Shown here one piece after another: positions 23,744-32,782 of a stretch of DNA of 64,000 bases (position 1 is the stretch's first letter; every line of letters starts with the position of its first letter). The position numbers and the translations under genes are program-made. Under the pieces are notes generated by a model that saw nothing but the letters and a program-made list of their open reading frames with translations, searched no databases and was not told the DNA's origin. The DNA is taken from the NCBI GenBank assembly GCA_902776665.1, contig CACYQZ010000013.1, positions 1 through 64,000 of the forward strand, written 5' to 3'. The stretch is from an uncultured Prevotellaceae bacterium. GTDB lineage: Bacteria; Bacteroidota; Bacteroidia; Bacteroidales; Bacteroidaceae.

Positions 23744-23779
23744 TAAAAAAGGCTGAAGAAGGTTTTACCCTCGACAGCC
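23744..23779 (-). terminator. Orphan terminator reading leftward
   Basis: On the minus strand, GGCTG...CAGCC stem with an interrupted inner stem, followed by TTTTTT. No leftward gene is seen upstream of it (23780-24100), so the gene it once served may be lost. Confidence 0.5.
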
Positions 23780-24101
23780 CAATAGAGATCTTTGAAAATG
23801 TAACTTCTCGTGTACCTATAAAAAAATGTGTTACCAGTGTGTTACCACTTTTTCCGACACTTCATCCATCATCGCGGAATAGCGTATTTGTGGGAGAAAG
23901 CGGAAAATATGGGGAAATCCCAACCGGATCACAGCGTGAAACCAACGGAATCACGAAAGATTAAAAGTCTTGAAGAAGAAAGTTTACTTTCAATTCTTCG
24001 GGACTTTTAAGATTTTGTAGGATGGCTGGCGCCAGCCTACAGGGATATTCAATCCCAACCAGATCACGAAAAAAGAATCTTTTTTAGGTTCTTTTTTTTG
24101 C
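23780..24101. other. Gene-free junction between the element and the chromosome
   Basis: No supported gene. It contains two GTGTTACCA copies 11 bp apart (23828-23836, 23839-23847), a 17-bp direct repeat AATCCCAACCrGATCAC (23916-23932 and 24051-24067, one mismatch), a long hairpin at 23963-24008 (15-bp arms with two G-T pairs, plus an inner GAAAGT/ACTTTC stem), and an imperfect palindrome centred on GGCTGGCGCCAGCC (24017-24043). This could contain the attachment site, but no second att copy can be identified in the window. Confidence 0.5.
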
Positions 24102-24141
24102 TTTCGATGATAAAATTTGTATCTTTGCACTATCATCGAAA
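24102..24141 (+). promoter_or_regulatory. rsmF promoter framed by a perfect inverted repeat
   Basis: -7 box TATCTTTG at 24120-24127 inside an 18-bp loop flanked by the perfect 11-bp arms TTTCGATGATA (24102-24112) and TATCATCGAAA (24131-24141). The arms could be an operator. Confidence 0.65.
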
Positions 24142-24164
24142 ACTTGACGAACGAGAGTGTGAAA

Positions 24165-25415
24165 ATGGTGCAATTGCCAGAAGAATTTCTACGACAAACC
24201 CGCCTGACGATGGGAGACGAACTCTTCGAGCGCTACTTGAAGGCGTTTGAGGAGGAGCCGCCCGTGAGCATTCGGGTGAACGGTGCTGTGGCTGACTCCG
24301 CGATGGTGGATGAGGCGGTGGCGTGGTGTCGCAACGGCTATTATTTGCCGAACCGCCCTGCGTTCACCTTCGACCCGCTGCTACACGCTGGTTGCTACTA
24401 CGTGCAGGAGGCCGCGTCTATGTTCCTCGACCACGTTTTCTCCACACTCCACACTCCTCACTCCACGAAAATCCTCGACCTCTGCGCTGCCCCGGGCGGC
24501 AAATCGACCATTCTTTTGAGTCATCTGCCCGAGGGAAGCACGCTCGTGAGCAACGAACCGAACCCGAAACGCGCCCAGATTCTCTCGGAAAACCTGCAAA
24601 AATGGCAACTTCCTGCCGTCACTTCTTCGTTCCTCCTTCCTCGTTCCTCCTTCCTCGTAAAAATAACGAACAACTACCCTCGCGACTTTCGCAAAGCCAA
24701 ACTCACGTTCGACTTGATTCTCTGCGACGTGCCGTGTTCGGGCGAGGGAATGTTCCGCAAAGATGCTGACAGCATCGACGAATGGAGTGCGGAAAACGTC
24801 GAAAAATGCTGGCGGCTGCAACGCGAAATTGTCGCTGACGCGTGGGCGTGTCTGCGCGACGGCGGCCATTTGATTTATAGTACCTGTACATTAAATACAA
24901 AGGAAAACGAGGAAAATGTGCGTTGGATGATGGAGGAATTCGATGCCGAGCCCGTTGCGATTCCTGTCGAAACCGACTGGCACATCATCGGCTCGCTTCT
25001 ACCCCACTTCACCGCGCCCGTCTATCGTTTCATTCCGGGTGTGACACGCGGCGAAGGCCTGTTTATGGCAGTTTTACGAAAAAAAGGAGACGAGAAATCG
25101 AAAAAAATTGACCTTTCAAAAACAACTCTGAAAATCATTCCCAACGACTTTCTGGACGCTGTCGCCGAGGCCATCGAACAGCAAGCGCCACAAATCGACC
25201 TATCCTACCAACAGGCCATCCAATTTTTGCGTCGCGAAGCCATCGTTCTACCCTCGGAAACGCCACGCGGCATCGTCGTCGTCGCGTTCGAAGGGCATCC
25301 GCTCGGACTGGCGAAAAACATCGGCACACGCGCCAACAACCTCTATCCCAAAGAATGGCGAATCAAATCAACCCATATACCCGAAAAATATGAAGCAATA
25401 CTTAAACATCCTTGA
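24165..25415 (+). CDS. rsmF: RsmF/NSUN-type 16S rRNA (cytosine-5) methyltransferase
   Basis: 416 aa from ATG at 24165 ([10 protein letters not shown]). The track to an earlier ATG at 24117 begins in the -7 box and is rejected. It has the SAM motif [12 protein letters not shown], the active-site motif [10 protein letters not shown] and the catalytic Cys in YSTCTLN, as in RsmB/NOP enzymes, with the C-terminal extension of RsmF. It would methylate a cytosine of 16S rRNA. Two stretches, [10 protein letters not shown] before the SAM motif and [11 protein letters not shown] later, are encoded by mini-repeats at 24440-24467 and 24622-24658 and appear to be in-frame insertions. The 3' end overlaps thyA by 26 bp. 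Confidence 0.92.
   Translation: MVQLPEEFLRQTRLTMGDELFERYLKAFEEEPPVSIRVNGAVADSAMVDEAVAWCRNGYYLPNRPAFTFDPLLHAGCYYVQEAASMFLDHVFSTLHTPHSTKILDLCAAPGGKSTILLSHLPEGSTLVSNEPNPKRAQILSENLQKWQLPAVTSSFLLPRSSFLVKITNNYPRDFRKAKLTFDLILCDVPCSGEGMFRKDADSIDEWSAENVEKCWRLQREIVADAWACLRDGGHLIYSTCTLNTKENEENVRWMMEEFDAEPVAIPVETDWHIIGSLLPHFTAPVYRFIPGVTRGEGLFMAVLRKKGDEKSKKIDLSKTTLKIIPNDFLDAVAEAIEQQAPQIDLSYQQAIQFLRREAIVLPSETPRGIVVVAFEGHPLGLAKNIGTRANNLYPKEWRIKSTHIPEKYEAILKHP
24440..24467. repeat. CTCCACA-type mini-repeat inside rsmF
   Basis: CTCCACACTCCACACTCCTC-like units in the coding frame. They are the reverse complement of the GAGTGTGGAG family in the phage gaps. Confidence 0.75.
24622..24658. repeat. TTCCTCC-type mini-repeat inside rsmF
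   Basis: TCGTTCCTCCTTCC repeated twice in tandem, in frame, encoding [11 protein letters not shown]. It has the GAGGA(A/G) words of the family found at 10721-10740. Confidence 0.75.
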
Positions 25416-26184
25416 CCGCATTCTTGCGGAAGGAACGCAGAAAGGCGACCGCACAGGCACCGGCACACTGAGCATTTTCGGAACGCAGTCGCGCTACAAT
25501 CTGGCGGACGGTTTTCCGCTGCTCACCACGAAAAAACTGCATCTGAAGTCGATTATCTACGAACTTTTGTGGTTTTTGCGTGGCGACACCAACGTGAAAT
25601 ACCTGCAAGAACACGGCGTGAGCATCTGGAACGAATGGGCCGACGAAAACGGCGAACTCGGTCCTGTTTATGGGCATCAATGGCGGTCGTGGCCCGACTA
25701 CAACGGCGGCACCATCGACCAGATTCAATACGTGCTCGACCAGTTGCGGACAAATCCGAACTCACGCCGAATGATTGTGTCGGCGTGGAACGTGGCGGAG
25801 GTGAACCGAATGGCACTGCCGCCCTGCCACACGATTTTCCAGTTCTACGTGGCCGACGGACGGCTCTCGCTGCAACTCTACCAACGCTCAGCAGACACGT
25901 TCCTTGGTGTTCCGTTCAACATCGCGTCATACGCCCTACTGCTGCAAATGATGGCGCAAGTGACGGGTTTCGAAGCCGGCGACTTCATCCATACGACGGG
26001 CGACACCCACCTCTACTTGAACCACCTCGAACAGGCGCGTCTGCAACTGACTCGCGAACCTCGACCGCTGCCAAAAATGAAGTTGAATCCCAGCATTAAA
26101 AGCCTTTTCGACTTCCAATTCGAGGATTTCGAACTCACCGACTACGACCCGTGGCCGCATATCAAAGCGGAAGTTTCGGTTTAA
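25390..26184 (+). CDS. thyA: Thymidylate synthase
   Basis: 264 aa, the normal length. It makes dTMP from dUMP using methylene-tetrahydrofolate. The active-site Cys is in [12 protein letters not shown], the dUMP-binding Arg in [10 protein letters not shown], and the folate-binding end is intact. It overlaps the end of rsmF by 26 bp and is followed by folA, the enzyme that recycles the dihydrofolate it produces, so the pair works together. Confidence 0.97.
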   Translation: MKQYLNILDRILAEGTQKGDRTGTGTLSIFGTQSRYNLADGFPLLTTKKLHLKSIIYELLWFLRGDTNVKYLQEHGVSIWNEWADENGELGPVYGHQWRSWPDYNGGTIDQIQYVLDQLRTNPNSRRMIVSAWNVAEVNRMALPPCHTIFQFYVADGRLSLQLYQRSADTFLGVPFNIASYALLLQMMAQVTGFEAGDFIHTTGDTHLYLNHLEQARLQLTREPRPLPKMKLNPSIKSLFDFQFEDFELTDYDPWPHIKAEVSV

Positions 26185-26258
26185 TTAACAATTAACAATT
26201 GATAATTCAACATCGGCGAAGCCGACAATTCAACATTCAACAATCAACATTCAACAAT
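26182..26258. repeat. AATTAAC and CAACATT mini-repeats between thyA and folA
   Basis: AATTAAC units, then a short hairpin TCGGC-GAA-GCCGA (26213-26225), then CAACATT/CAACAAT units up to the folA ATG. Confidence 0.65.
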
Positions 26259-26753
26259 ATGATTACCATTATTGCGGCGGTGGCGAAAAACGGGGCAATT
26301 GGCTTTGAAAACAAGCTGATTTACTGGCTGCCGAACGACCTGAAACGATTCAAGCAACTGACAACCGGCCACACGGTTGTGATGGGACGGAAAACCTTCG
26401 AATCGCTGCCGAAAGGGGCACTTCCGAACCGTCGAAACATCGTATTGAGCCGTCGGAAAGGCAATTTCGAGGGTTGCGATGCCTTCACTTCGCTCAGCAA
26501 AGCATTAGAAAATTGCAAAGACGAAGAAATTTTCATTATCGGCGGTGAAAGCATCTACAAAGAAGCGATGAAACACGCCGACCGCCTTTGTCTGACGGAA
26601 ATCGACGACGTTCCAGCGCAGGCCGATACGTTTTTCCCCGAAATCGGCGACGAATGGCAGGAAACACAGCGCGAAGAACACGAAACTGACGAGCGCCACG
26701 CCCACCGCTACGCTTTCGTCGAGTATGTCAGACGAGCGAATGCGACGGAATAA
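26259..26753 (+). CDS. folA: Dihydrofolate reductase
   Basis: 164 aa from ATG at 26259 (MITIIAAVAKNGAIG). The longer ORF beginning at 26199 is made of repeat sequence and is rejected. It reduces dihydrofolate with NADPH. Visible motifs are IIAAVAKNGAIGF with the substrate-loop segment LIYWLPNDLKRFK (catalytic acid Asp), GRKTFESLP and FIIGGESIY. It is after thyA in the same direction. The gap is filled with mini-repeats. Confidence 0.96.
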   Translation: MITIIAAVAKNGAIGFENKLIYWLPNDLKRFKQLTTGHTVVMGRKTFESLPKGALPNRRNIVLSRRKGNFEGCDAFTSLSKALENCKDEEIFIIGGESIYKEAMKHADRLCLTEIDDVPAQADTFFPEIGDEWQETQREEHETDERHAHRYAFVEYVRRANATE

Positions 26754-26762
26754 CCGCGAAAA

Positions 26763-27221
26763 TTATTCTTCCTGAATCGGCAATTGGCGTTCGAAAGCAC
26801 GAAGCGAAATCAGCGTTTCGGTGCGTGCAAGACCAAGCGGCAGCAGTTTCTTATGGACAAAATTGAGCAGTTCGTCGTTGCTGTGGGCAAAGACCTTGAT
26901 GAATAGGTCATAGACGCTCGTCGTGAAATGACATTCGACGACTTCAGGCATCATTTTCAGTTTCTCGACCACCTCGTTGAACGCCTGCGGTTCTTTCAGG
27001 TAAATGCCGATGAAAGCGCATGTTTCGTAACCAACTTTTTCGGGGTTGATGATGAACTGCGAACCCTTGATAACGCCCATATTCGTCAATTTCTGAATAC
27101 GCTGATGAATGGCTGCACCACTCAAATTACACTCGCGAGCGACCTCCAGAAAGGGGATTCGTGCATCCTCTGAAATGAGTTTGAGGATTTTTTTGTCCAA
27201 AGAATCTAAACTGTTTGCCAT
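26763..27221 (-). CDS. Lrp/AsnC-family transcriptional regulator
   Basis: 152 aa, normal for the family. N-terminal HTH (LDKKILKLISEDARIPFLEVA and GAAIHQRIQKL, about 8-45) and a C-terminal RAM/AsnC ligand domain (AFIGIYLKEP and VVECHFTTSVYDLFIKV). It likely senses an amino acid and forms octamers. It converges with folA (9 bp apart). A -7 box at 27244-27251 (minus) gives it its own promoter. Confidence 0.95.
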   Translation of the reverse strand: MANSLDSLDKKILKLISEDARIPFLEVARECNLSGAAIHQRIQKLTNMGVIKGSQFIINPEKVGYETCAFIGIYLKEPQAFNEVVEKLKMMPEVVECHFTTSVYDLFIKVFAHSNDELLNFVHKKLLPLGLARTETLISLRAFERQLPIQEE

Positions 27222-27243
27222 AACGATTTGAAATTTCTTGCTG

Positions 27244-27251
27244 CAAAGATA
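27244..27251 (-). promoter_or_regulatory. -7 box of the Lrp/AsnC gene
   Basis: TATCTTTG on the minus strand, 22 bp before the ATG at 27221. Confidence 0.7.
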
Positions 27252-27292
27252 ATGAAAAAAAATGGTTTTTCAAAACTTTCATTGAAAATTTT

Positions 27293-27811
27293 TCATTTTT
27301 TATGCTTCAAATTTGATTTCTTGACAATTTTTTGATTCATTTTCTGTGTGGCGGAATAATTGATGCGCGAAATGCCGGCCTCGCGCAGTGCCTGCTTGAT
27401 TTGCATGATGACCTGCATCGGCGTGTGGCGGTCGGCCTTGAGCGAGGCGGTCAGCGCGTTGCGCTCGGTGGCGGAAAAATTCATTTTTTCCTTTTCGATG
27501 GCCGCCGCGAGTTGTTCGGGTTCGACAAAACGATTGTTCACCTGAATTTTCATCGGCAAATCGCCCTGTTTTTCGGATATTTTCGACGATGAAACGGCCT
27601 GCGAACCGACGTAGATGTAGAGTTGCGGCTGTTTTCCCTTCGGTTTCGAAAGTTCGGTTCCCTGCGGTGTTTCGTAGCGTACGAGCGGCGTGACATTGCG
27701 CATGTGGGTGACAATCATGAAGAAAAACAAGACCGTGAAAATCAGGTCGGGCATCGCTGCCAGATTCAGACTCGGTATCGTATGTTCTCTTCGTTTGATT
27801 CGCATTGTCAA
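27293..27811 (-). CDS. exbD: ExbD/TolR-family protein (second copy)
   Basis: 172 aa. A basic N-terminus is followed by a single membrane segment (LPDLIFTVLFFFMIVTHM, about 20-37) with the conserved Asp of the ExbD/TolR proton channel, then a periplasmic domain. With ExbB it uses the proton gradient to power TonB-dependent uptake or envelope stability. It comes last in a leftward cluster exbB, small membrane protein, exbD, exbD. The C-terminal part (NQKIVKKSNLKHKK) is Lys-rich. No tonB gene is adjacent. Confidence 0.9.
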   Translation of the reverse strand: MTMRIKRREHTIPSLNLAAMPDLIFTVLFFFMIVTHMRNVTPLVRYETPQGTELSKPKGKQPQLYIYVGSQAVSSSKISEKQGDLPMKIQVNNRFVEPEQLAAAIEKEKMNFSATERNALTASLKADRHTPMQVIMQIKQALREAGISRINYSATQKMNQKIVKKSNLKHKK

Positions 27812-27825
27812 TTGTAAATTAATTG

Positions 27826-28263
27826 TTAATTTTTTATCACGTCCGCGATGCGCTGTGGGAAGTCTTTCTGCGTTTTCCGAACCTCGCGGTAGGCTGCGGC
27901 AATCTCGTTTTGCAGTTCAAAATAGGTGTTATAGTCGGCGGTGGGCGCGGTTTGGATGGCAATCAAGTGTTCGGGACCGATTTTCGTCATCATCGAGGCG
28001 ATTTTCGGTCGAATTTCCGCCATCGCCACCGCCTCATCGTTCAGCGTCAGCGTGTTTTCCTCGGTGATGGTCAGCGCAATGAGTTTGTCGCGCTCCACCT
28101 GCATTTCCACTTTCTTCTCGTCAGACGGCGGCATCAGGCGCGTGATGCCTTTGTCGAGGTCCATCGACGAGGCCACGAGGAAGAAAATCAACAGCATAAA
28201 CGAAATGTCGGCTGTCGAAGTCATATCCAATTCAGGAATCGTCCGTTTTCTTCTTCGTATCAT
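27826..28263 (-). CDS. exbD: ExbD/TolR-family protein (first copy)
   Basis: 145 aa. It begins MIRRRKRTIPELDMTSTADIS, with a membrane segment at about 17-36 and the conserved channel Asp, and a periplasmic domain (ENTLTLNDEAVAMAEI). The start matches the second copy (both have RR..TIP.L), so the two are paralogues that probably form a heterodimer in one motor. It is 14 bp upstream of the second exbD. The gap holds AATTGT mini-repeats. Confidence 0.9.
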   Translation of the reverse strand: MIRRRKRTIPELDMTSTADISFMLLIFFLVASSMDLDKGITRLMPPSDEKKVEMQVERDKLIALTITEENTLTLNDEAVAMAEIRPKIASMMTKIGPEHLIAIQTAPTADYNTYFELQNEIAAAYREVRKTQKDFPQRIADVIKN

Positions 28264-28302
28264 TTTTTTAGTTTCCGAATTTAGAAAATGTAATCAAAAT
28301 TC

Positions 28303-28662
28303 TTACTTCCTAATTCTTAATTTAGAAAAAATCAGCGCCACCACCGCCACGACAATCAAAACTGCCGTCGAAATGATGAACATATCAGCTAGCCGCAGCC
28401 AGAAAGTGTCTGTGAAGGGCTTCCCGTTGATGTTGAGCGAAGCCGACGAGGCGATGAGAAAGGTTACGAGCAAGAGCAACGCCGTTCCGCCTGCCGTCAG
28501 CCATCCGATGCGCCGAGCGCGGGCATTTTCCTTCACCCGACCACCCTTGATTCGGGCGCGAGTAGTCAGCACAGCTGACCAAACGACCGTGCCGATGGCT
28601 GCGACAATGCCGATGGTCATCAGCCACAGCATCACTTCTGCCAAAACGTCTGCCTTACCCAT
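28303..28662 (-). CDS. Small membrane protein of the ExbB/ExbD cluster
   Basis: 119 aa with three likely membrane segments (about 8-30, 52-70 and 92-114), separated by a basic loop (RARIKGGRVKENARARR). It overlaps the end of exbB by 8 bp, so it is translated with it. It matches small unnamed membrane proteins found in Bacteroidales exbB-exbD-exbD clusters. Its function is unknown. Confidence 0.7.
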   Translation of the reverse strand: MGKADVLAEVMLWLMTIGIVAAIGTVVWSAVLTTRARIKGGRVKENARARRIGWLTAGGTALLLLVTFLIASSASLNINGKPFTDTFWLRLADMFIISTAVLIVVAVVALIFSKLRIRK

Positions 28663-29353
28663 TTCCGTGCTTCTGTTTGTAGTTTCCGATGATGTCGAGC
28701 AGCGTCACGCCAGCCTCCTCCATCTGCGCCACAAGCCGATCGACCTTCGTCGTGATGTAGTTGTAGAACAGTTGCAGAATCAGCGCGACGATGATACCGA
28801 AAATCGTCGTAATCAACGCCACTTTCATACCCTCGGCCACCACCGACGCGTTCAGGTCGCCTGCCATTTGGATGTTGTCGAACGCCATCACCATACCGAT
28901 GACCGTGCCGAGAAATCCCAGCGACGGCGCGATGGCGATGAACATTTTTATCCACGAGCAACCTTTTTCTAACAGCGCGACCTGCACCGAGCCATACGAC
29001 GACATCGACCGTTCGATGCTGTCGGCAGATTCGTGGATGCGCATCAAGCCTTGGTAGCAGATGCTGGCAACGGGGCCTCGCGTCTCGCGACAAAGCGTTT
29101 TCGCACCCTCGATGTCGCCTTCGCCCACCAGTTTGTCGATGTCGGAGAGCAGTCGGCAGTCGTCGATGGACGCGAGCGTCAGGTAGATGATTCGCTCGAT
29201 GCAAAACGCCAGTCCGAGCACCAATGCAAGGGCCACGAGCGACATAAAAACGGCATTTCCCTCGATGAATTTCGTCTTCAACACTTGGTGAAGGCCGCCG
29301 CTAAAAGCCAAAATATTCAATATATTCATTTTTTTAGATTTTTCGAGATTCAT
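28655..29353 (-). CDS. exbB: ExbB/TolQ/MotA-type proton channel protein
   Basis: 232 aa with three membrane segments, the first at about 36-56 and the conserved pair near 135-155 and 175-200 (APSLGFLGTVIGMVMAFDNI, then ITTIFGIIVALILQLFYNYI). This is the MotA/TolQ/ExbB fold and makes up the stator with the ExbD proteins. Its start overlaps the rhodanese gene's stop (ATGA at 29350-29353), so it is translated downstream of it. Confidence 0.93.
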   Translation of the reverse strand: MNLEKSKKMNILNILAFSGGLHQVLKTKFIEGNAVFMSLVALALVLGLAFCIERIIYLTLASIDDCRLLSDIDKLVGEGDIEGAKTLCRETRGPVASICYQGLMRIHESADSIERSMSSYGSVQVALLEKGCSWIKMFIAIAPSLGFLGTVIGMVMAFDNIQMAGDLNASVVAEGMKVALITTIFGIIVALILQLFYNYITTKVDRLVAQMEEAGVTLLDIIGNYKQKHGNG

Positions 29354-29733
29354 TCAGCCGTTGTCGGCATTTCGGCATCCATCCACGCCAAAATTCCGCC
29401 CTTCAGGTTCACCACACGGAAGCCCTCGGCAGCCAATTTTTCGCAAGCACTGGCCGACCGACGACCACTGCGACAATAGACGGCAATCGTCTTGTCGGTG
29501 GGCAGCGACGTTTTCGCCTGTTCCACGAAATCGCCCTGTTGCACGTCGATGTTCAGAGCACCAGCGAGGTGAGCCTCGTCGAATTCCGCCGCCGTTCTCA
29601 CGTCGAGCACAACGACATTCTCGCCGGCAATCAGCTCGGCAAATCCTTTCACGTCGGTTTCTTCAAACCCTTTCTGTCCGCAGGCCGTTGTCAGGCCGAG
29701 AAGCGACAGGATGCAAATCAGTATTTTCTTCAT
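29350..29733 (-). CDS. Rhodanese-domain lipoprotein
   Basis: 127 aa. A lipoprotein signal ends at LLGLTTAC (Cys18), so the protein is exported and anchored. A single rhodanese domain follows with the active-site Cys in VYCRSGRRS (about 86-94), GALNID and a closing GGILAW. It would move sulfane sulfur or reduce oxidised thiols in the periplasm. It overlaps exbB downstream by 4 bp. Confidence 0.9.
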   Translation of the reverse strand: MKKILICILSLLGLTTACGQKGFEETDVKGFAELIAGENVVVLDVRTAAEFDEAHLAGALNIDVQQGDFVEQAKTSLPTDKTIAVYCRSGRRSASACEKLAAEGFRVVNLKGGILAWMDAEMPTTAE

Positions 29734-29748
29734 TTCTTTGATGGTTTT

Positions 29749-30750
29749 TTAATTTTTCGAGCCTTCTCGCGGAGTGCTCAGATAAGAGAAAAGTATCGAG
29801 GCCAAAAGCAGTCCGAAGATGACGGAGAGGCTCAGAACGGTGGAGATTTCGACGTGCGGGAAGCGGACGGAAAGCCCAGCAAACTCGGCAAGTGCGTTGA
29901 TGTATTCGTCCATCGTCAGGAGCATTTTCAGACCGACAAACATCAGAATGAGGCCAACGCCGTACTTGAAATATTTGAAGTAGCGAGTCAGTGCGGCGAG
30001 AGCGAAATAGAGGGCGCGAAGGCCGAGAATCGCAAAAATGTTGCTCGTCAGAACGATGAAGGGGTCGCGCGACACACAGAACACCGCCGGAATGGAATCG
30101 ACGGCGAAAATCACGTCGGAAATTTCGATGGCGATGAGTGCTAGAAACAGCGGCGTGGCAAGGCGACGGCCGTTCTCGATGATGAAAAAATGGTCGCCGT
30201 GCAACTTGTCGGACACAGGAAAAAGTTTCCGCACCCATCGAACGACGAGATTTTGCGAAAGGTCGCCCTGTTCATCGTCGTGGGCGAACATCTTGGCACC
30301 CGTGTAGAGCAGGAAAAGGCCGAAAATGCCCAGAATCCACTCGAATCGGTCGATGACGGCCACGCCAGCAAAAATAAAGATGCTGCGCAGAACGAGTGCC
30401 CCGAAAATGCCCCAGAACAGCACTTCGTGCTGGTATTTCCGCTCGATGCCGAAGTAGGAAAACAGCATCAAAAAGACAAAAAGATTGTCGGTCGAGAGCG
30501 ATTTTTCGATGAGATAGGCGGCGAAATATTCCATTGCCATCTCGTGTGGGTCGTCGGGATAGAACAGCCAAATGCCGAGTCCGAACAACAGGGCAACGCC
30601 AATCCACACGGCAGTCATCTTCAATGCCTCGCCGATGCCAACCTCGTGTTCGCCGTGTTTGGTGAACATTTTGAGGTCGGCAACCAGCATCAGCACAACT
30701 GACGCGTAAAACACAATCCAAGCCCACAAGGGAATGCCGATTGAATGCAT
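29749..30750 (-). CDS. TerC/Alx-family membrane protein
   Basis: 333 aa with about nine membrane segments. It has the TerC family motifs SLSTDNLFVFLMLFSYFG (about 87-104) and VIFAVDSIPAVFCVSRDPF, with the Asp residues that bind metal. The family exports manganese or is linked to tellurium and pH stress. It is read leftward ahead of the rhodanese gene with a 15 bp gap. The C-terminus is hydrophilic and short. Confidence 0.92.
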   Translation of the reverse strand: MHSIGIPLWAWIVFYASVVLMLVADLKMFTKHGEHEVGIGEALKMTAVWIGVALLFGLGIWLFYPDDPHEMAMEYFAAYLIEKSLSTDNLFVFLMLFSYFGIERKYQHEVLFWGIFGALVLRSIFIFAGVAVIDRFEWILGIFGLFLLYTGAKMFAHDDEQGDLSQNLVVRWVRKLFPVSDKLHGDHFFIIENGRRLATPLFLALIAIEISDVIFAVDSIPAVFCVSRDPFIVLTSNIFAILGLRALYFALAALTRYFKYFKYGVGLILMFVGLKMLLTMDEYINALAEFAGLSVRFPHVEISTVLSLSVIFGLLLASILFSYLSTPREGSKN

Positions 30751-30792
30751 TTTCGTGTTTTGTTAAAAGGCGACTTTATTAAGTTAAAAACG

Positions 30793-32757
30793 TTAATCCT
30801 GCGGTTTCAACGTCGTGGCTTCGAGCATTTGCTCGACCTCGGCATTGACGCGGGCGGCAAATTCCTGCATCGTCATCGTAGCCTGCTCTCCACCACCCTG
30901 CTGACGCATCGCGACAAGACCCTCGGCGGCTTCCTGTTCGCCCACGACGAGCATATACGGGATGCGGCGCAGTTCGTTATCGCGAATCTTGCGACCGACC
31001 TTCTCGTTACGGTCGTCGAGCGTGGCGCGGATGTCGTGGGCGGCGAGATAGTCGGCCACGCGCTGTCCGTATTCGTTGTATTTCTCGGAAATCGGCAGAA
31101 TGGCGACCTGCTCGGGCGTGAGCCACAAGGGGAAATGGCCAGCGGTGTGCTCAATGAGCACGGCGCAGAAGCGCTCCATCGAACCGAACGGCGCACGGTG
31201 AACCATCACGGGTGCCTGCTTCGAGTTGTCCTCGGCGGTGTATTCGAGCTGGAAACGCTGCGGCAGGTTGTAATCGACCTGAATCGTACCCAACTGCCAA
31301 CGGCGTCCGATGGCGTCTTTGACCATAAAGTCGAGTTTCGGACCATAGAAAGCGGCCTCGCCATACTCGATTTTCGCGTCAAGCCCTTTTTCTTTGCAAG
31401 CGTCGATGATGGCCTGCTCCGACTCAGCCCAAACCTCGTCTGAACCGATGTATTTCACCTTGTCTTTCGGGTCGCGCAGCGAAATCTGTGCCTCAACATT
31501 CTCGAACTTGAAAATCGAGAAAACGGCTTTGATGATGTCCATCACGCGCATAAATTCGCCCTTCACTTGGTCGGCGCGGCAGAAAATGTGGGCATCGTCC
31601 TGCGTGAACGAGCGGACGCGCGTCAGACCGTGGAGTTCGCCCGACTTTTCGTAGCGATAGACCGTGCCAAACTCAGCGATGCGCAACGGCAATTCCTTGT
31701 ATGAACGCGGTTTCGAGGCGAAAATCTCGCAGTGATGCGGGCAGTTCATCGGCTTGAGCATATATTCCTCACCCTCTTCCGGCGTGGTGATGGGTCGGAA
31801 GGCATCTTTCGAGTAGTGGGCGTAGTGGCCGGAAGTGACATAAAGGTTTTTGCCACCGATGTGCGGCGTGATGACCTCCTGATAGCCAAAATTCTTCTGA
31901 ATCCGACGCAACATATCCTGCAAACGAAGGCGCAGGTCGGTTCCCTTCGGCAACCAGATGGGAAGACCCTTTCCGACGCGCTCCGAGAACATAAACAGTT
32001 CCATTTCCTTGCCGATTTTGCGGTGGTCGCGCTTCTTGGCCTCCTCGAGCATCACGAGGTAGTCGTCGAGCATTTTCTTCTTCGGGAACGTGATGCCATA
32101 GACGCGCTGCAACTGGTCGCGCTCAGCGTCGCCACGCCAGAATGCACCGGCCACGCTCGTGAGTTTCACAGCCTTGATCAGACCCGTTGAAACGAGGTGC
32201 GGACCACGGCAAAGGTCGGTGAACGAGCCTTGCGTGTAGGTCGAAATCGTGCCGTCTTCGAGGTCTTGGTCGATGTGTTCGCACTTGTAGGTCTGTCCGT
32301 CGGCACCAAATTCCTTCAAAGCGTCGGCCTTCGGCACTTCGCGGCGCACGACGGGCTCGTCTTTTCGTGCCAATTCGAGCATTTTCTCCTCGATTTTCGG
32401 GAAGTCGCTTTCCTTGATGACTTCGCCGTCTTTCAGCAGCACATCGTAGAAAAATCCGTTCTCGACAGCCGGTCCGAAACCGAACTGGATGCCCGGATAG
32501 AGTTCTTTCAGCGCCTCGGCCAACAGGTGGGCCGAAGTATGCCAGAAAGTATGCTTTCCCTCGTCGTCGTCGAACTTGAAAAGGGCGATGGTGGCGTCCG
32601 TGTTGATGGGGCGATTGAGTTCCACTGTCTCACCATTGACTGCGCAAGATACAACGTTGCGTGCGAGAGCCGGCGAGATGCTCTCGGCGATTTGAAAACC
32701 AGTTACGCCCTGTTCATACGAGCGAACAGAACCGTCTGGGAATGTGATTTTTACCAT
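30793..32757 (-). CDS. thrS: Threonyl-tRNA synthetase
   Basis: 654 aa, full length, from ATG at 32757 ([10 protein letters not shown]); an ATG two codons upstream is also possible. Domain order: TGS (1-60), editing domain with the zinc-type HxxxH motif ([11 protein letters not shown]), catalytic core with class II motif 2 ([18 protein letters not shown]) and motif 3 ([11 protein letters not shown]), and a C-terminal anticodon-binding domain. It charges tRNA-Thr. It is unlinked here to infC-rpmI-rplT. The 3' gap to terC is 42 bp and no clear terminator is seen. Confidence 0.98.
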   Translation of the reverse strand: MVKITFPDGSVRSYEQGVTGFQIAESISPALARNVVSCAVNGETVELNRPINTDATIALFKFDDDEGKHTFWHTSAHLLAEALKELYPGIQFGFGPAVENGFFYDVLLKDGEVIKESDFPKIEEKMLELARKDEPVVRREVPKADALKEFGADGQTYKCEHIDQDLEDGTISTYTQGSFTDLCRGPHLVSTGLIKAVKLTSVAGAFWRGDAERDQLQRVYGITFPKKKMLDDYLVMLEEAKKRDHRKIGKEMELFMFSERVGKGLPIWLPKGTDLRLRLQDMLRRIQKNFGYQEVITPHIGGKNLYVTSGHYAHYSKDAFRPITTPEEGEEYMLKPMNCPHHCEIFASKPRSYKELPLRIAEFGTVYRYEKSGELHGLTRVRSFTQDDAHIFCRADQVKGEFMRVMDIIKAVFSIFKFENVEAQISLRDPKDKVKYIGSDEVWAESEQAIIDACKEKGLDAKIEYGEAAFYGPKLDFMVKDAIGRRWQLGTIQVDYNLPQRFQLEYTAEDNSKQAPVMVHRAPFGSMERFCAVLIEHTAGHFPLWLTPEQVAILPISEKYNEYGQRVADYLAAHDIRATLDDRNEKVGRKIRDNELRRIPYMLVVGEQEAAEGLVAMRQQGGGEQATMTMQEFAARVNAEVEQMLEATTLKPQD

Positions 32758-32782
32758 ATACAAAATAGTTTTTTAAGTTGAT

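Noticed and set aside
23828..24010. 60-codon plus-strand ORF at the element junction
   Set aside because: It runs through a long hairpin and repeats, and has no promoter close by.
23654..24101. A tRNA gene as the integration target
   Set aside because: I looked for cloverleaf-type stems and an anticodon arm and could not find any; the hairpins there do not fit a tRNA.
24117..24164. Upstream start of rsmF (MYLCTIIEN...)
   Set aside because: The codons are the promoter -7 box TATCTTTG itself, so they are not translated. The same holds for the longer starts at 15456 and 16423.
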